A stretch of DNA of 64,000 nt, taken from assembly GCA_035533015.1 (NCBI GenBank), contig DATLUQ010000047.1:1-64000 (forward strand), written 5' to 3'. The translations under genes were made by a program, and so were the position numbers. A model generated the notes under the pieces. That model was not told where the DNA came from, made no database searches, and saw nothing but the letters and a program-made list of their open reading frames with translations. Source of the stretch: Gemmatimonadaceae bacterium. Lineage in GTDB: Bacteria > Gemmatimonadota > Gemmatimonadetes > Gemmatimonadales > Gemmatimonadaceae. Position 1 is the first letter of the stretch; each line of letters starts with the position of its first letter. This document shows positions 1-7,964 of this stretch, piece by piece.

Positions 1-2600
1 AGCGTCATCGACCGCACGTCCTGACCGCAGTAGACGTCCGCTGTGAGCTTGATGTCGGTATGGTCGAGTAGCCGCGAGCATACGAGAAGGTTCCGGCGTG
101 CCCAGTAGCTGCCGAACAGTCGACGGACCGTGTGATAGCCGAGCGCTCCTTCGATCTTCTGCAGTACGGCGAGGTTGATTGAGAGTGACACCGCATGCCG
201 GGTGACAATGCGCTTGAAAGCCGCGCTCAATCGTGTGCGCCGCCAACGCCCGGGCGCGGCGTTCACCTTTCGCCCTTTTGCGGCGTGCCCCCGGACCGGC
301 GGCCGGCCCCGCGCCGTCCCATACTCGTCGCCAACGGCGTCCGGAAAGAGCCACGGCACGTCCTGCAGCGTCCGGCGGCCGGTCCGAGCGTCGACCTGCG
401 TACGGCACACATCGCGACCTCCTCCTTCCATGAACCACAACTCGAACAGGTCGCGCCGCAGACGGTGTTCCCGCATGGGGTCACCCTCTCGCTCCGGCGT
501 CCGCACGAACTCAGCCTGGATGAGGCGGCCAGGAAAATCTCGCTTCGACTTCATCTTGCGTCCTGGCACATCGATCCCCAGCTGGCCTTCCCAGGCCGCT
601 AGCGCCCCCATGTTGGCGAGCGCTTGCTGCGCGGGGCCCACGGGAAGGTTGAGCCATTCGGGCGTCGTCAGCCGGACCAACGTTCCCGCACGGAGTGGGA
701 GGCGCTGGGCGATCAACAACACGACCATCATGCGAAGGGTCTTACCCCACTGGCTTCCCGGATTAAAGCTGCCGGTTCGAATCGCACCGATCTGATCGGC
801 GATCGACTGGCCACCGGCGTGGCCGACCAGTTCGGCTTCCATGCACTCGACCAACTGCTCGAGTTTGACGAGCCCATCGACACCATCACCGCCCTTCCAT
901 CCGTTGGCGATTGCAAGCACATGCGCGGCGACCGCTCGCCGGTCCAGATGTTTGGGCCGCGGCAAACCCGCGCAGATTGACTCCAGATCTCGATACCACA
1001 CTCCAAGTTGCTCCACCCGCTCGCTATCACCGACACGCTCCGCCTCGCCGGCGAGGAATCCATTCACGAGCCACGTAATCGTTCGCACGCGCTGAGCGAG
1101 CGAGTTGTAGCGGGTTCCCCGCGAGTCTTCTGGCAACTCAAGCATCCATCGCATGAAGTCGTCCACGAACTTGGGATCGGCGAGCACCAGCAAGCCCGGC
1201 ACGTTCTCATCCGTCCAGTCGACGCCGCGCATCTTTGCCGCGAATCCCGCCAAGTACGCGAACATCGCGAGCCGCGACCGAAGGGTCTCTGCCGACACGC
1301 GGAAGGGGGCCGCCCCCTTTCGCCGGGTGGTGAGCGAGGAGGGCCACTTCCAGACACGCGCAGCGAGCGGGGGATTACTGAGTCGCAACTTGAGATCTTC
1401 CAATGTGCTCCACGCCGCCCAGCGGCGGAGACCATATTGGCCCTCAACGAGTCCAGCGGCGAACCGGCCGTCCGGCAATACCCATCCGGAGAAGTCACGG
1501 TCTCGCTCCGACGTGTCCGGGTCGGCCGCGGCCTCGATCGCACGAGCCCCGACGAGCGTCACGGGGGCCGTGGACTTTAGCGCCCAAGTATACTCGTCCC
1601 CGAGGCCCAACCGGGGCCCGAAGTGCGCGACGACCGCGCGCCACACCCAGCGGGCCGCGATCACCCGGTGCGTCGGGAGGATGTGTTGCGCACCGTCCGT
1701 GAGGATGAGGTCCCGAACGGCGAGCCAGTCGGTGCTACGCAAATCCACCCCGCCGAGCTTGGTCGCATAGGTTGCGAGAACCCGTGCACCATGGCTCGCC
1801 CGCGACGGATTCGTCGCGCCGCTGTATCGTTTCATCCAGTGGATGACCCGCTCCAGGATGGGGATCCATCCCGGCGAGTACATGTAGGGCCCACCGGCCT
1901 CCATGGCCGGGGCGCGTGAAATCAACCCGTACGTTGCCGCCAGGTACATGAGATTCTGCGCGGCCCCAACGTTCTTGCTGACCGATTCCTCGGCCATGTC
2001 CGGCTGCCATGGCGTCTGACTGCGCTTCGCCACGTGCTTCTCGCGGTGCTGGTCTCGCGTGAGGTTCCGCACCGTTTCGACGAGGGCCCACTCCCCTTGA
2101 CCGCCCCGGGCCTCGGGGGCCCACGTGAGCAGCGCCCCTGTGACCGTATACAGGTTGCCGTGCGCGCCGGGCAATCGGGACGCCACCAAGGTAGCCATTC
2201 GTTCGATGTCGTCCCACTGGGCGTTGGACAACACCCACACCTCCCGATTCGCATCGAGAGCCTTCCGCCCCTTCGGCGCCGCGTAGGTCGGGTCCGTGTG
2301 TTCGCGCGCGATGTCCAGGAGCGCGGCCAGCGACGTCGGCATGAACGCCCGGTGCGGCGCCGTCGCCAATACCCATCCTCCATGACCGATCATCTGCTGG
2401 ATGGCCCCGCGGTCTGCCAGCAGCTTGATTGCGCGGCGAGCAGCGTTCGTTGAACAGCCACAGACGGACCGGAGTTTGCCGATGTGGATGGGAAGGCCGC
2501 GCTGTGCCTGACGCTCGGCATGCGCCAGGATGCGATCCTCCAACGGCGCGTCGGCCAGATCGGTGAGTGCGGGCGGTTGGGGAGCGAGTACGGTGGTCAT
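1..2600 (-). CDS. wHTH-tyrosine recombinase (integrase), 3' end beyond window
   Basis: One open frame of 866 codons runs from ATG at 2600 to the window edge with no stop. Residues about 25-75 read as a GntR-like winged helix (helix around STNAARRAIKLLADRG, then a GGWVLA wing). The C-terminal part carries the tyrosine-recombinase set: Arg637 in LPLRAGTLVRL, H823-T-V-R826, H847 in LLDHTDIKLT and Tyr857, with R826-H847-Y857 spacing (21 and 10) close to XerD. A KMKSKRDFPGR stretch about 40 residues after Arg637 could supply the strand lysine. The gap from Arg637 to H823 is roughly twice the usual. At over 860 residues it is far larger than Xer or phage integrases. Expected role: site-specific integration and excision of the surrounding element. 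Fold and motifs are seen; target and partners are unknown. No Shine-Dalgarno sequence is visible. Confidence 0.8.
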   Translation of the reverse strand, partial: MTTVLAPQPPALTDLADAPLEDRILAHAERQAQRGLPIHIGKLRSVCGCSTNAARRAIKLLADRGAIQQMIGHGGWVLATAPHRAFMPTSLAALLDIAREHTDPTYAAPKGRKALDANREVWVLSNAQWDDIERMATLVASRLPGAHGNLYTVTGALLTWAPEARGGQGEWALVETVRNLTRDQHREKHVAKRSQTPWQPDMAEESVSKNVGAAQNLMYLAATYGLISRAPAMEAGGPYMYSPGWIPILERVIHWMKRYSGATNPSRASHGARVLATYATKLGGVDLRSTDWLAVRDLILTDGAQHILPTHRVIAARWVWRAVVAHFGPRLGLGDEYTWALKSTAPVTLVGARAIEAAADPDTSERDRDFSGWVLPDGRFAAGLVEGQYGLRRWAAWSTLEDLKLRLSNPPLAARVWKWPSSLTTRRKGAAPFRVSAETLRSRLAMFAYLAGFAAKMRGVDWTDENVPGLLVLADPKFVDDFMRWMLELPEDSRGTRYNSLAQRVRTITWLVNGFLAGEAERVGDSERVEQLGVWYRDLESICAGLPRPKHLDRRAVAAHVLAIANGWKGGDGVDGLVKLEQLVECMEAELVGHAGGQSIADQIGAIRTGSFNPGSQWGKTLRMMVVLLIAQRLPLRAGTLVRLTTPEWLNLPVGPAQQALANMGALAAWEGQLGIDVPGRKMKSKRDFPGRLIQAEFVRTPEREGDPMREHRLRRDLFELWFMEGGGRDVCRTQVDARTGRRTLQDVPWLFPDAVGDEYGTARGRPPVRGHAAKGRKVNAAPGRWRRTRLSAAFKRIVTRHAVSLSINLAVLQKIEGALGYHTVRRLFGSYWARRNLLVCSRLLDHTDIKLTADVYCGQDVRSMT

Positions 2601-2649
2601 AGTGTGTTGCCGGTAGCTGGGGGTGGCTGAAGGCTTCTTTTCTGTTTAT

Positions 2650-2949
2650 TCACGCAACGGACCGGTGCCATTCTGTTGCCTGCGAAATGGAAATCAGCTG
2701 CGGGACCGGTCGGCGGCGCAGCGTAGGCTCTTCGCCGGCCGATGGTTGGAGCCGGTAGCCATCGGTAGCCACCGGCCGCCGCCTTAGAGAAAGGCCCGGC
2801 ATGGCGTTCCGGCGCGAGAAATTAGAGAATCCGTTTGACGGCAAGTACTTAGCTACGATGGACGGGGTGGGCGCAGGACCGACTACTAGGGTGGCCCGGA
2901 GCTGGGCGCGGGCGCCGCGAGCCATTGTTTCTATTTCCACGGCGCTCAT
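2650..2949 (-). CDS. small hypothetical protein between the Xis-like gene and the integrase
   Basis: 99 residues from ATG at 2949, which overlaps the stop of the upstream gene as ATGA and suggests translational coupling. The stop lies 49 bases before the integrase start. The N-terminus (MSAVEIETMARGARAQLRA) looks helical; the rest is arginine-rich with no motif I recognise. The DNA under its middle is less GC-rich than its neighbours, so part may be non-coding. The start overlap and position are the main support; coding status is uncertain. Confidence 0.35.
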   Translation of the reverse strand: MSAVEIETMARGARAQLRATLVVGPAPTPSIVAKYLPSNGFSNFSRRNAMPGLSLRRRPVATDGYRLQPSAGEEPTLRRRPVPQLISISQATEWHRSVA

Positions 2950-3317
2950 ACGGCGGCCCCCGCGTGTTGCATTCGGCCGCGCCACGTGCGGCAGGCAGCG
3001 AGCGAGTAGCGCCACTCCCCGCCCGGCGGCCGAACGCCACCCCAACAGGGGACGCGCATCCACTGCGTCTTCGTCCACGCGATCCGCTCGGTCCGGTTGG
3101 CGAGGTACCCCTCGCGCTCATGCGCCGGCAGTTTCGCGATCTGGGCGCCAGTGAGGTATGGAACAGCCAACGACGCCGGCATCGGCACGGTCTCCTGACT
3201 CGCGGGATCCACGAGTTCCTCGAGGCCCCAGCGGAGTCGGTTGAATTCCTCGGAGTAGCCGAGGCCGCATGCTTCCGCGGCGCGGGAAGCGCTGATCAGG
3301 TCGGGGTCGCGGTGCAT
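2946..3317 (-). CDS. excisionase/MerR-like DNA-binding protein (putative directionality factor)
   Basis: 123 residues from ATG at 3317; the frame is open further up to a TTG at 3410. The start (DLISASRAAEACGLGYSEEF) resembles the first helices of an Xis/MerR-type winged helix, and the end (GVRPPGGEWRYSLAACRTW) resembles the wing and last helix of excisionases, where a GG-x-x-R-Y turn is typical. A long charged insert separates them. It is the first gene of a minus-strand set that ends in the integrase, with an ATGA overlap to the next gene. Recombination directionality factor is inferred from fold resemblance and neighbourhood; an ordinary regulator is equally possible. Confidence 0.5.
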   Translation of the reverse strand: MHRDPDLISASRAAEACGLGYSEEFNRLRWGLEELVDPASQETVPMPASLAVPYLTGAQIAKLPAHEREGYLANRTERIAWTKTQWMRVPCWGGVRPPGGEWRYSLAACRTWRGRMQHAGAAV

Positions 3318-3539
3318 AGGATTCTGAGGACGGTGCTGTCGGTGGGGGTGGCCGTTTGCATGAACGCGAGGCTCTACGACAGCAAGCGGGCTCGTCGGGG
3401 CCCCCGTCAAGGCCCCCCGCGCGAACGAACGCCGCCGCTGCTGCGGCCCTCTTCTGCTGGTCCCGGAGTAGGCGCGCTCCCGACTTCACATCCATATAGA
3501 GGGCTGGCGCTGGGCCTCGCCCCCCCGGTATCCGTGGAC

Positions 3540-4139
3540 ATGAAGGCCGATCGGTCCTGGTCGGCCGCACCTACGACCCAAGACGCCAGGCTGGCGCACC
3601 AGTTCGGCGTGCCCGAGAGCTCGATGCGGGCACTCCTGAGCTGCGGCCTCTGCGGGGACCCATCCCAGTTCAAACCCAGTGGGCCTCGAACGGCTTACCG
3701 AGTGCCCGCGCACATCGTGGCCGCCATCCGCGCAGAGATGGCCAGTGGACATTCGCTCGGAACCGTCTGCCTCGTCCACCTGACCCCGCCCTGGCCCGAT
3801 CTCGGCCCGCGCAAAGAATTGACGGATTCAGCCTCGACTCAGGATCCCAAAGCGATCATCGAACCGTATCCCGTCGAGCAGGAGTCGCCGACCAATGCCC
3901 GAGACATCGCACCACTGGCGCCTCGGAACCCAGAACGCCAGAGCCAGGGAGAGCCCACGCCGGCGGCGGCCCGCCAGCAGACGACTGCCCGTGGTGCTAC
4001 CAAAGGCCGGGCCGGGCGACGGACCTCGGTGGGTGGCGGAAAGTTCTGGCCAAGCGCGGGCCCACCACCGTCGCGTGATTGCCGTCGTGTCGTGGCCGGA
4101 GCCGCGCACGGGATTGGGGGTTCGTCAAACCCCAGGTAG
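3540..4139 (+). CDS. winged-helix-like hypothetical protein, divergent from the integrase operon
   Basis: 199 residues from ATG at 3540; the frame is open upstream, so the start is uncertain. Residues about 15-70 (LAHQFGVPESSMRALLSCG, then RTAYRVPAHIVAAIRAEM) read like a helix-turn-helix plus wing. The remainder is Pro/Arg/Gln-rich low complexity. Its stop is 10 bases before the next plus-strand gene, so the two are probably cotranscribed. The 222 bases between its start and the Xis-like start at 3317 would hold divergent promoters. Plausible regulator of the integrase module; function not established. Confidence 0.4.
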   Translation: MKADRSWSAAPTTQDARLAHQFGVPESSMRALLSCGLCGDPSQFKPSGPRTAYRVPAHIVAAIRAEMASGHSLGTVCLVHLTPPWPDLGPRKELTDSASTQDPKAIIEPYPVEQESPTNARDIAPLAPRNPERQSQGEPTPAAARQQTTARGATKGRAGRRTSVGGGKFWPSAGPPPSRDCRRVVAGAAHGIGGSSNPR

Positions 4140-4149
4140 ACTTCCGAGT

Positions 4150-4542
4150 ATGCCTGACCGCGACCCAGAAGACCCGTCGCTCCCAGTGCCCCGGGCCCCG
4201 GACAATCCCGGGCTCGACGATCTTGGTATCCAGTTCGACGCGCTGCTGGAGATGATGCAGCAGCCCGGTGTGCGCGACGCGGTTGACCGGGCCTTGAGGA
4301 CGACATCTCAAGAGATGGGGCGCGCGGCGGTCCAGGCGGCGCGAGGCGCCGCCACGCCGATCTTGATGCGCCACCGTATTCGCCTCGGCGTCGAGATTCA
4401 GACGGCCGCCGACCTCGCCGTGCACTTCCGTGATCTCGCCGGGCGCGTGCCCGATGATCCGGAACTGGCCGCCGCGCTCACCTCGGCCGCCGAAGGCCTC
4501 GAGCGCCAGCAGCCGCCAGGCCAGATTGCCTCGGCGCTCTAA
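4150..4542 (+). CDS. hypothetical alpha-helical protein
   Basis: 130 residues from ATG at 4150. The sequence is coherent and largely helical (FDALLEMMQQPGVRDAVDRAL; LAVHFRDLAGRVPDDPEL), without Cys, signal peptide or membrane segments. It follows the winged-helix-like gene by 10 bases. No family is recognised. Amino-acid composition and lack of low-complexity bias make it a credible gene, probably part of the integrase-linked module. Confidence 0.5.
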   Translation: MPDRDPEDPSLPVPRAPDNPGLDDLGIQFDALLEMMQQPGVRDAVDRALRTTSQEMGRAAVQAARGAATPILMRHRIRLGVEIQTAADLAVHFRDLAGRVPDDPELAAALTSAAEGLERQQPPGQIASAL

Positions 4543-4890
4543 CAGCAGGCGGTCCACGTGTCCGCGGGCCCTCCCAGCGCGCTCCGCGGCGTGGCCGAGG
4601 CGCTCAGGCGGATAGCGGCGCCCGTTGACCGGCCGTAAGGGGGCGACTGCAGCCGCGTTGGCGGGCGCGCGCCGGATTCCATTGACACATCTCTCAGGAG
4701 GTGCGCCTCGAATACATCGAAACTTCCCATGCGGCGTGCGAACCCGCGTCCGCCCCCGTTGGAACGCTCATGACTGGGGACGGCCCTGGTGACGGGACTC
4801 CGGGCCGAGGCGTGAGTCCGGCTGGACCCGATCTTAGGGACCCGGGCCGAGCGGCTGGCCGGAACATCATAACTGGATCAGCGCTTGCAG
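4543..4890. other. intergenic stretch, nothing recognised
   Basis: About 350 bases between the last integrase-module gene and the copper-protein remnant. Short frames on both strands lack recognisable features. A boundary between the mobile module and the metal cluster could lie here, but I see no repeat marking it. Confidence 0.5.
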
Positions 4891-4891
4891 G

Positions 4892-4999
4892 TCACGTCAC
4901 GTTACGGGACACATGCGCCAAACAGTGACCGCATTCGGTCGCGCAATCGTTGCATGCGTCGATGCGGTCCTTTCCGGTCGAAGTCAGATGTTCACTCAA
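4892..4999 (-). pseudogene. remnant of a four-helix copper-storage (DUF326/Csp-like) protein
   Basis: Reading from TTG at 4999, the peptide begins SEHLTSTGKDRIDACNDCA and continues TECGHCLAHV before a stop at 4892. The CxxC and CxxxCxxC pattern and the N-terminal SEHLTS resemble the start of DUF326/Csp copper-binding four-helix bundles, which normally continue for about 100 residues. Only some 35 residues remain. It is the first sign of the metal cluster. Interpreted as a truncated pseudogene; a very small Cys-rich peptide is possible. Confidence 0.45.
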
Positions 5000-5043
5000 G
5001 GGGTTTCGTCCAGAAGCGAGATTGCCGGCGAATCGCGTCGCCT

Positions 5044-5166
5044 TCACTGCCGTTTCGAGATCCTGATGATCGCGTAGACGAGAAACACGATCAGCAACAC
5101 GCCGATGATCGGCCACCACCCATATCCGCCCATCATGCCCGATCCGTAGTTCATATTGTTTTGCAT
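5044..5166 (-). CDS. small single-pass membrane protein
   Basis: 40 residues from ATG at 5166: a Gly/Met-rich N-terminus (NYGSGMMGGYGWW), one hydrophobic helix (PIIGVLLIVFLVYAII) and a short basic tail (RISKRQ). Met-rich mini-membrane proteins are common in copper and efflux clusters, but no function is assigned. A longer frame reaches 5286, yet the hydrophobic unit with its own ATG is the likely product. It lies with 5210-5479 and the HMA gene on the same strand. Confidence 0.5.
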   Translation of the reverse strand: MQNNMNYGSGMMGGYGWWPIIGVLLIVFLVYAIIRISKRQ

Positions 5167-5209
5167 ATGTGCCTTGGGCTTGTCCGCGTGCGTGGACGTT
5201 TTGGCGGAG

Positions 5210-5479
5210 TCATCGACCCTCGAGATCGCGTTCGCCGGGAATACTACGCGTGACGCGCCCTTCCCCGGGGTGCCCCAGCGCTTCATACAAGCGGTCGCCT
5301 ATCAATAGCAATTCCTGCATCAGTCCGGCGAACTCGCGGGGCGTGAGTTCGCTTGCCGTGCGCGGGATAAGTCCTTTGAAGAGCGCGATGCGGTCCGCGA
5401 GCGGCAGTTGATTGGCGCCGTCTATGAGCTCGCGGAGAACGGTGTAGTTGAGGCCCGCAGTCTCGGGAGTTGTCGTCAT
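5210..5479 (-). CDS. hypothetical helical protein in the metal cluster
   Basis: 89 residues from ATG at 5479, immediately after the HMA chaperone stop at 5486, so likely cotranscribed. The sequence (NYTVLRELIDGANQLPLADR, later EFAGLMQELLLIGDRLYEAL) predicts soluble amphipathic helices. It has no Cys or His cluster and no family I recognise. Confidence 0.55.
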   Translation of the reverse strand: MTTTPETAGLNYTVLRELIDGANQLPLADRIALFKGLIPRTASELTPREFAGLMQELLLIGDRLYEALGHPGEGRVTRSIPGERDLEGR

Positions 5480-5485
5480 GGCGGC

Positions 5486-5692
5486 CTAGGCGGCGGCCAC
5501 GCCGTATCCCGCCTGTGCAATTGCCCGGCGTAGCGCCTCGGGATTCGTGAGTGTCGGCTCGTAGGTGACCGTGGCAGCACCCACGGTCACGTGAGCATCG
5601 GTCACACCGGCAATCTTGGTGACCGCATTGCGGACATTGTTCACGCAACCGCCGCAACTCATGCCGGTGATTGGAATCGTGAGACTCTGCAT
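5486..5692 (-). CDS. HMA-domain heavy-metal chaperone (CopZ-like)
   Basis: 68 residues from ATG at 5692, the usual length of CopZ/Atx1-type chaperones. The ligand motif GMSCGGC (Cys13, Cys16) follows the first strand, with a ferredoxin-like pattern after it (IAGVTDAHVTVGAATVTYEP, then ALRRAIAQAGY). Expected to bind Cu+ in the cytoplasm and deliver it to a P1B ATPase such as the one at 8665. The frame is open to 5797, but homology begins at the chosen Met. First gene of a short minus-strand run with 5210-5479 and 5044-5166. Confidence 0.88.
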   Translation of the reverse strand: MQSLTIPITGMSCGGCVNNVRNAVTKIAGVTDAHVTVGAATVTYEPTLTNPEALRRAIAQAGYGVAAA

Positions 5693-6065
5693 GATGATCT
5701 CCAGTGAAGACACATAGATATCGCGCGTGTGCGGGCGCTGCCATCGCACGAACGTGTTACTCCGTACGCGATGCTTGAGGTGCAAGCCGCGCGGCAAGTG
5801 TTTGACGGGTTCGGCGGATTGACCGTGTCCACGCGTTGAGCGCGGTGGCTTCTGGGTCTCAGCGAACAGGACTCCGTCCGGCCTGCAAACCCGCTATGCG
5901 CAGGTTCGATTCCGGCCCGCACCTGTATAGGGTAGGTCTGGATATGCTGGCACCAACGGATGATCCGGGCTACGACCAGACCGACGTCTTTCGCGCGCTC
6001 GAAGCGCTCCGGCTGGAGAGGCTCGGCCCGCTCGAACCCGCCGGGGACAGCCGCCCGAGGAAGGG
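5693..6065. other. intergenic stretch with a tRNA-like half
   Basis: No gene is supported here. The only structure noticed is a tRNA-Cys-like 3' half on the plus strand (5878-5924, separate entry). Its reverse strand gives a spurious peptide with the AGRNRTC string typical of tRNA 3' ends read backwards. Confidence 0.5.
5878..5924 (+). other. tRNA-Cys-like 3' half (decayed tRNA or attachment-site remnant)
   Basis: Contains an anticodon-loop-like CTGCAAA (GCA at 5885-5887), a variable-loop-like TATGC and a T-loop GTTCGATTC with a T-stem matched at 4 of 5 positions (5900-5916). The anticodon stem matches at 3 of 5 positions and no D-arm or matching 5' acceptor strand precedes it, so it cannot be an active tRNA. 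Such 3' halves are left by element integration or decay. Confidence 0.35.
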
Positions 6066-6506
6066 TCAGCGGAGGCGACGTTCGCGCCGCCAGGTCCCGA
6101 ATCGGGTGATGAGCATCCCCGCAACCCCGGCGGCGATCATCGTGAGGCCGAGCGTGTCGTGCCAGTCGCTCATCGGGGTCATCAGCAGCATGGAACCGCC
6201 CACGACGAGTGCTGCGAACGCGACGGCGCCAGCCAAGCGTTCGAGATTGTGAATCACGCGGGCGCCCGTGGCTTCCAACATGGGGGCCTGCACCCGCTCC
6301 AGACTTCCCTGGCCCACCCGCTGGAGGATGCGTGGGGTGTCGCCGCGCGCATCGCTCAGCAGGCGCTCGAGCTCCCGCGCCAGCTTGGTAGTGTGTTCCT
6401 TGACCTGCGACGGCGCGATGCCGTCGACGGTGGCTAGTGGGCTCGGCGAGCGCGTCTCGCGAATTGGGGCGCAGGCGAGCGTGCCGAGAGTATCGCAACC
6501 CCCGTC
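6066..6506 (-). pseudogene. UbiB/ABC1-kinase C-terminal fragment
   Basis: The frame is open from a stop at 6507-6509 to a stop at 6066, with no convincing start; a GTG at 6317 would give 83 residues. The tail has the two-helix membrane anchor of UbiB-type proteins (NLERLAGAVAFAALVVGGSM; DTLGLTMIAAGVAGMLITRF) after a region like the UbiB C-terminal linker (LARELERLLSDARGDTP, RILQRVGQGSLERVQAPMLE). The whole kinase-like domain, some 400 residues in intact members, is absent. Read as a 5'-truncated relic. Confidence 0.5.
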
Positions 6507-6576
6507 TTAGCGACCGCAATTGACGTTGGCCGCGGACCCGTCGGCTTCCCAGCGCCCTATGCAGCAGGAGACCGGT

Positions 6577-7215
6577 CTAGTCGTCCTGCTCGTGCGCGAA
6601 GGCGGCGATCTGCAGGCGGGTGTGCAGGGCCAGCTTGTCCATGATGTTGCGCACGTGGCTCTTCACCGTGTGCGTCGCGATGTTCAAGCGCTGGGCGATT
6701 TCCGTGTTGCTCATTCCCGCCGCGATCAGCCCGATCACCTCGCGCTCGCGCTGGGTCATCCGGACCGATTCCAGCGCCGCCGCCCCGCCCCGTTGTACCG
6801 CCGCCTTGGCGATCTGCGAGAACAGGGTACCCGTCATCGGCGCCGGCAGTACTCGCGCGCCCTCGGCCACCGATCGGATGGTGCCCACGAAGTCGTCGAA
6901 CGTGGCGTCCTTCAGGATGAATCCGGCCACGCCCGCGTTCACGAACTGGGCGATCTCCTCGTGCACGGGAAGCAGATCCATCACGATCACCCGTGATTCC
7001 GTCATCTCCCGCTGCACCGTCTCCGCCAGGCAAAGGCTGCTCCGGTCCTGCAATCCCACGTCGAGCAGCAGCACGCGCGGATTCACATCCTTCAGCATCG
7101 CCATATCGAGGCTCGTCGCGGCGAGCACGACGTTCACGTCGGGCAGGTCGTTGAGCATCTCGGCGATGCCTTCACGAACGAGACGATTGTCCTCGATGAT
7201 CGCGACGCTGATCAT
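6577..7215 (-). CDS. NarL/FixJ-type response regulator
   Basis: 212 residues. Receiver domain 1-120 with acidic pair E8-D9, phospho-acceptor D52 in LLLDVGL and Lys in GFILKDA; LuxR-type HTH at about 150-205 (MTQREREVIGLIAAGMSNTE, then TVKSHVRNIMDKL). Binds DNA as a dimer after phosphorylation. No cognate kinase is adjacent: the only histidine kinase in the window pairs with the OmpR-type regulator at 13913. The 286 bases upstream hold its promoter region. Targets unknown. Confidence 0.93.
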   Translation of the reverse strand: MISVAIIEDNRLVREGIAEMLNDLPDVNVVLAATSLDMAMLKDVNPRVLLLDVGLQDRSSLCLAETVQREMTESRVIVMDLLPVHEEIAQFVNAGVAGFILKDATFDDFVGTIRSVAEGARVLPAPMTGTLFSQIAKAAVQRGGAAALESVRMTQREREVIGLIAAGMSNTEIAQRLNIATHTVKSHVRNIMDKLALHTRLQIAAFAHEQDD

Positions 7216-7473
7216 GTGGCCCCTGACACTGCGCGGGAGATGGGGCCGCCGTGGCGGCGGCGGCGGTCAGCGCCCCACGTAGTCCTATCCATGATACGCA
7301 ATCTCTGGGGGCTTCGCTCGGTTTGCTGGCGGTCGGTCAGGTCCACGCAGGATCCCGACCCCCTCGGAATGCGGGACCGGGGTGACGAGTCTGGGGGGCA
7401 ACTCGGCTAGGCGCGCGTCGTTCCTTGCGGTTTAGGCCCGATGACGGCCCCCCAAGCAGAGATTCTGCGACTC

Positions 7474-7497
7474 TTGTGGTGGTGGGTTCCACCACAA
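7474..7497 (-). terminator. perfect 9-bp hairpin after the HMA gene
   Basis: TTGTGGTGG (7474-7482), a 6-base loop and CCACCACAA (7489-7497) form an uninterrupted stem just beyond the stop of the minus-strand gene ending at 7502. No U-run follows, so it may slow RNA decay rather than terminate transcription on its own. Confidence 0.55.
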
Positions 7498-7501
7498 ACT
7501 G

Positions 7502-7816
7502 TTACGCCACGTCGATCACCGCCGCCTCGTACCGGTGCCCACTTTCCTCGCCCGCCCGCGCAACGATATCGGGGAGCGTATCCGGGCGAATGCGACGCGG
7601 GTCGATCCGGACCGCCGCGGTACTGCTCGGCAGATCGACGTGCACGAATGTCACCCCGGGGGCAGACAGCAGCCCGTTGTGCACGCGATTCGCGCAATTG
7701 GCGCACCCCATCCCGTGGATGCGCAGGGCAACCATCTGGCTCTCGGCCGATGCCGAAGGAGCAGGGGCAGGCACTTTCTCGACATGGCAGCCACAGCTGC
7801 CGGCGCTCGTGGTCAT
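7502..7816 (-). CDS. HMA-domain metal-binding protein with Cys/His N-terminal extension
   Basis: 104 residues from ATG at 7816, chosen because AGGAGA lies just upstream; the frame is open to 7933. The N-terminus has a CGCH motif (residues 8-11), then a Pro/Ala linker and an HMA domain at about 28-100 with HGMGCANC (Cys38, Cys41). The pattern differs from the CopZ-like protein at 5486 by the added N-terminal metal site. Likely a second Cu+ or heavy-metal chaperone of the cluster. A strong hairpin follows the stop. Confidence 0.82.
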   Translation of the reverse strand: MTTSAGSCGCHVEKVPAPAPSASAESQMVALRIHGMGCANCANRVHNGLLSAPGVTFVHVDLPSSTAAVRIDPRRIRPDTLPDIVARAGEESGHRYEAAVIDVA

Positions 7817-7964
7817 GATGTCTCCTGTATCGGCGACACGCCGATCGGCTGTGCCGCCCTCGAGTTTGGATATTGCTGAATCGCGGGCAGAGCCCCGACC
7901 CGCGTCACCGACGCTGAACCAGCGGCGGCGCACGGGCCGGGGTCACGCGCCCCCCCAGGCGCGG

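Noticed and set aside
5852-5924. Functional tRNA-Cys
   Set aside because: No D-arm, no matching acceptor strand and a broken anticodon stem; kept only as a remnant.
7875-7918. GCTGAA copies upstream of the HMA gene as a fifth operator
   Set aside because: Two copies 38 bp apart do not fit the 11-bp period.
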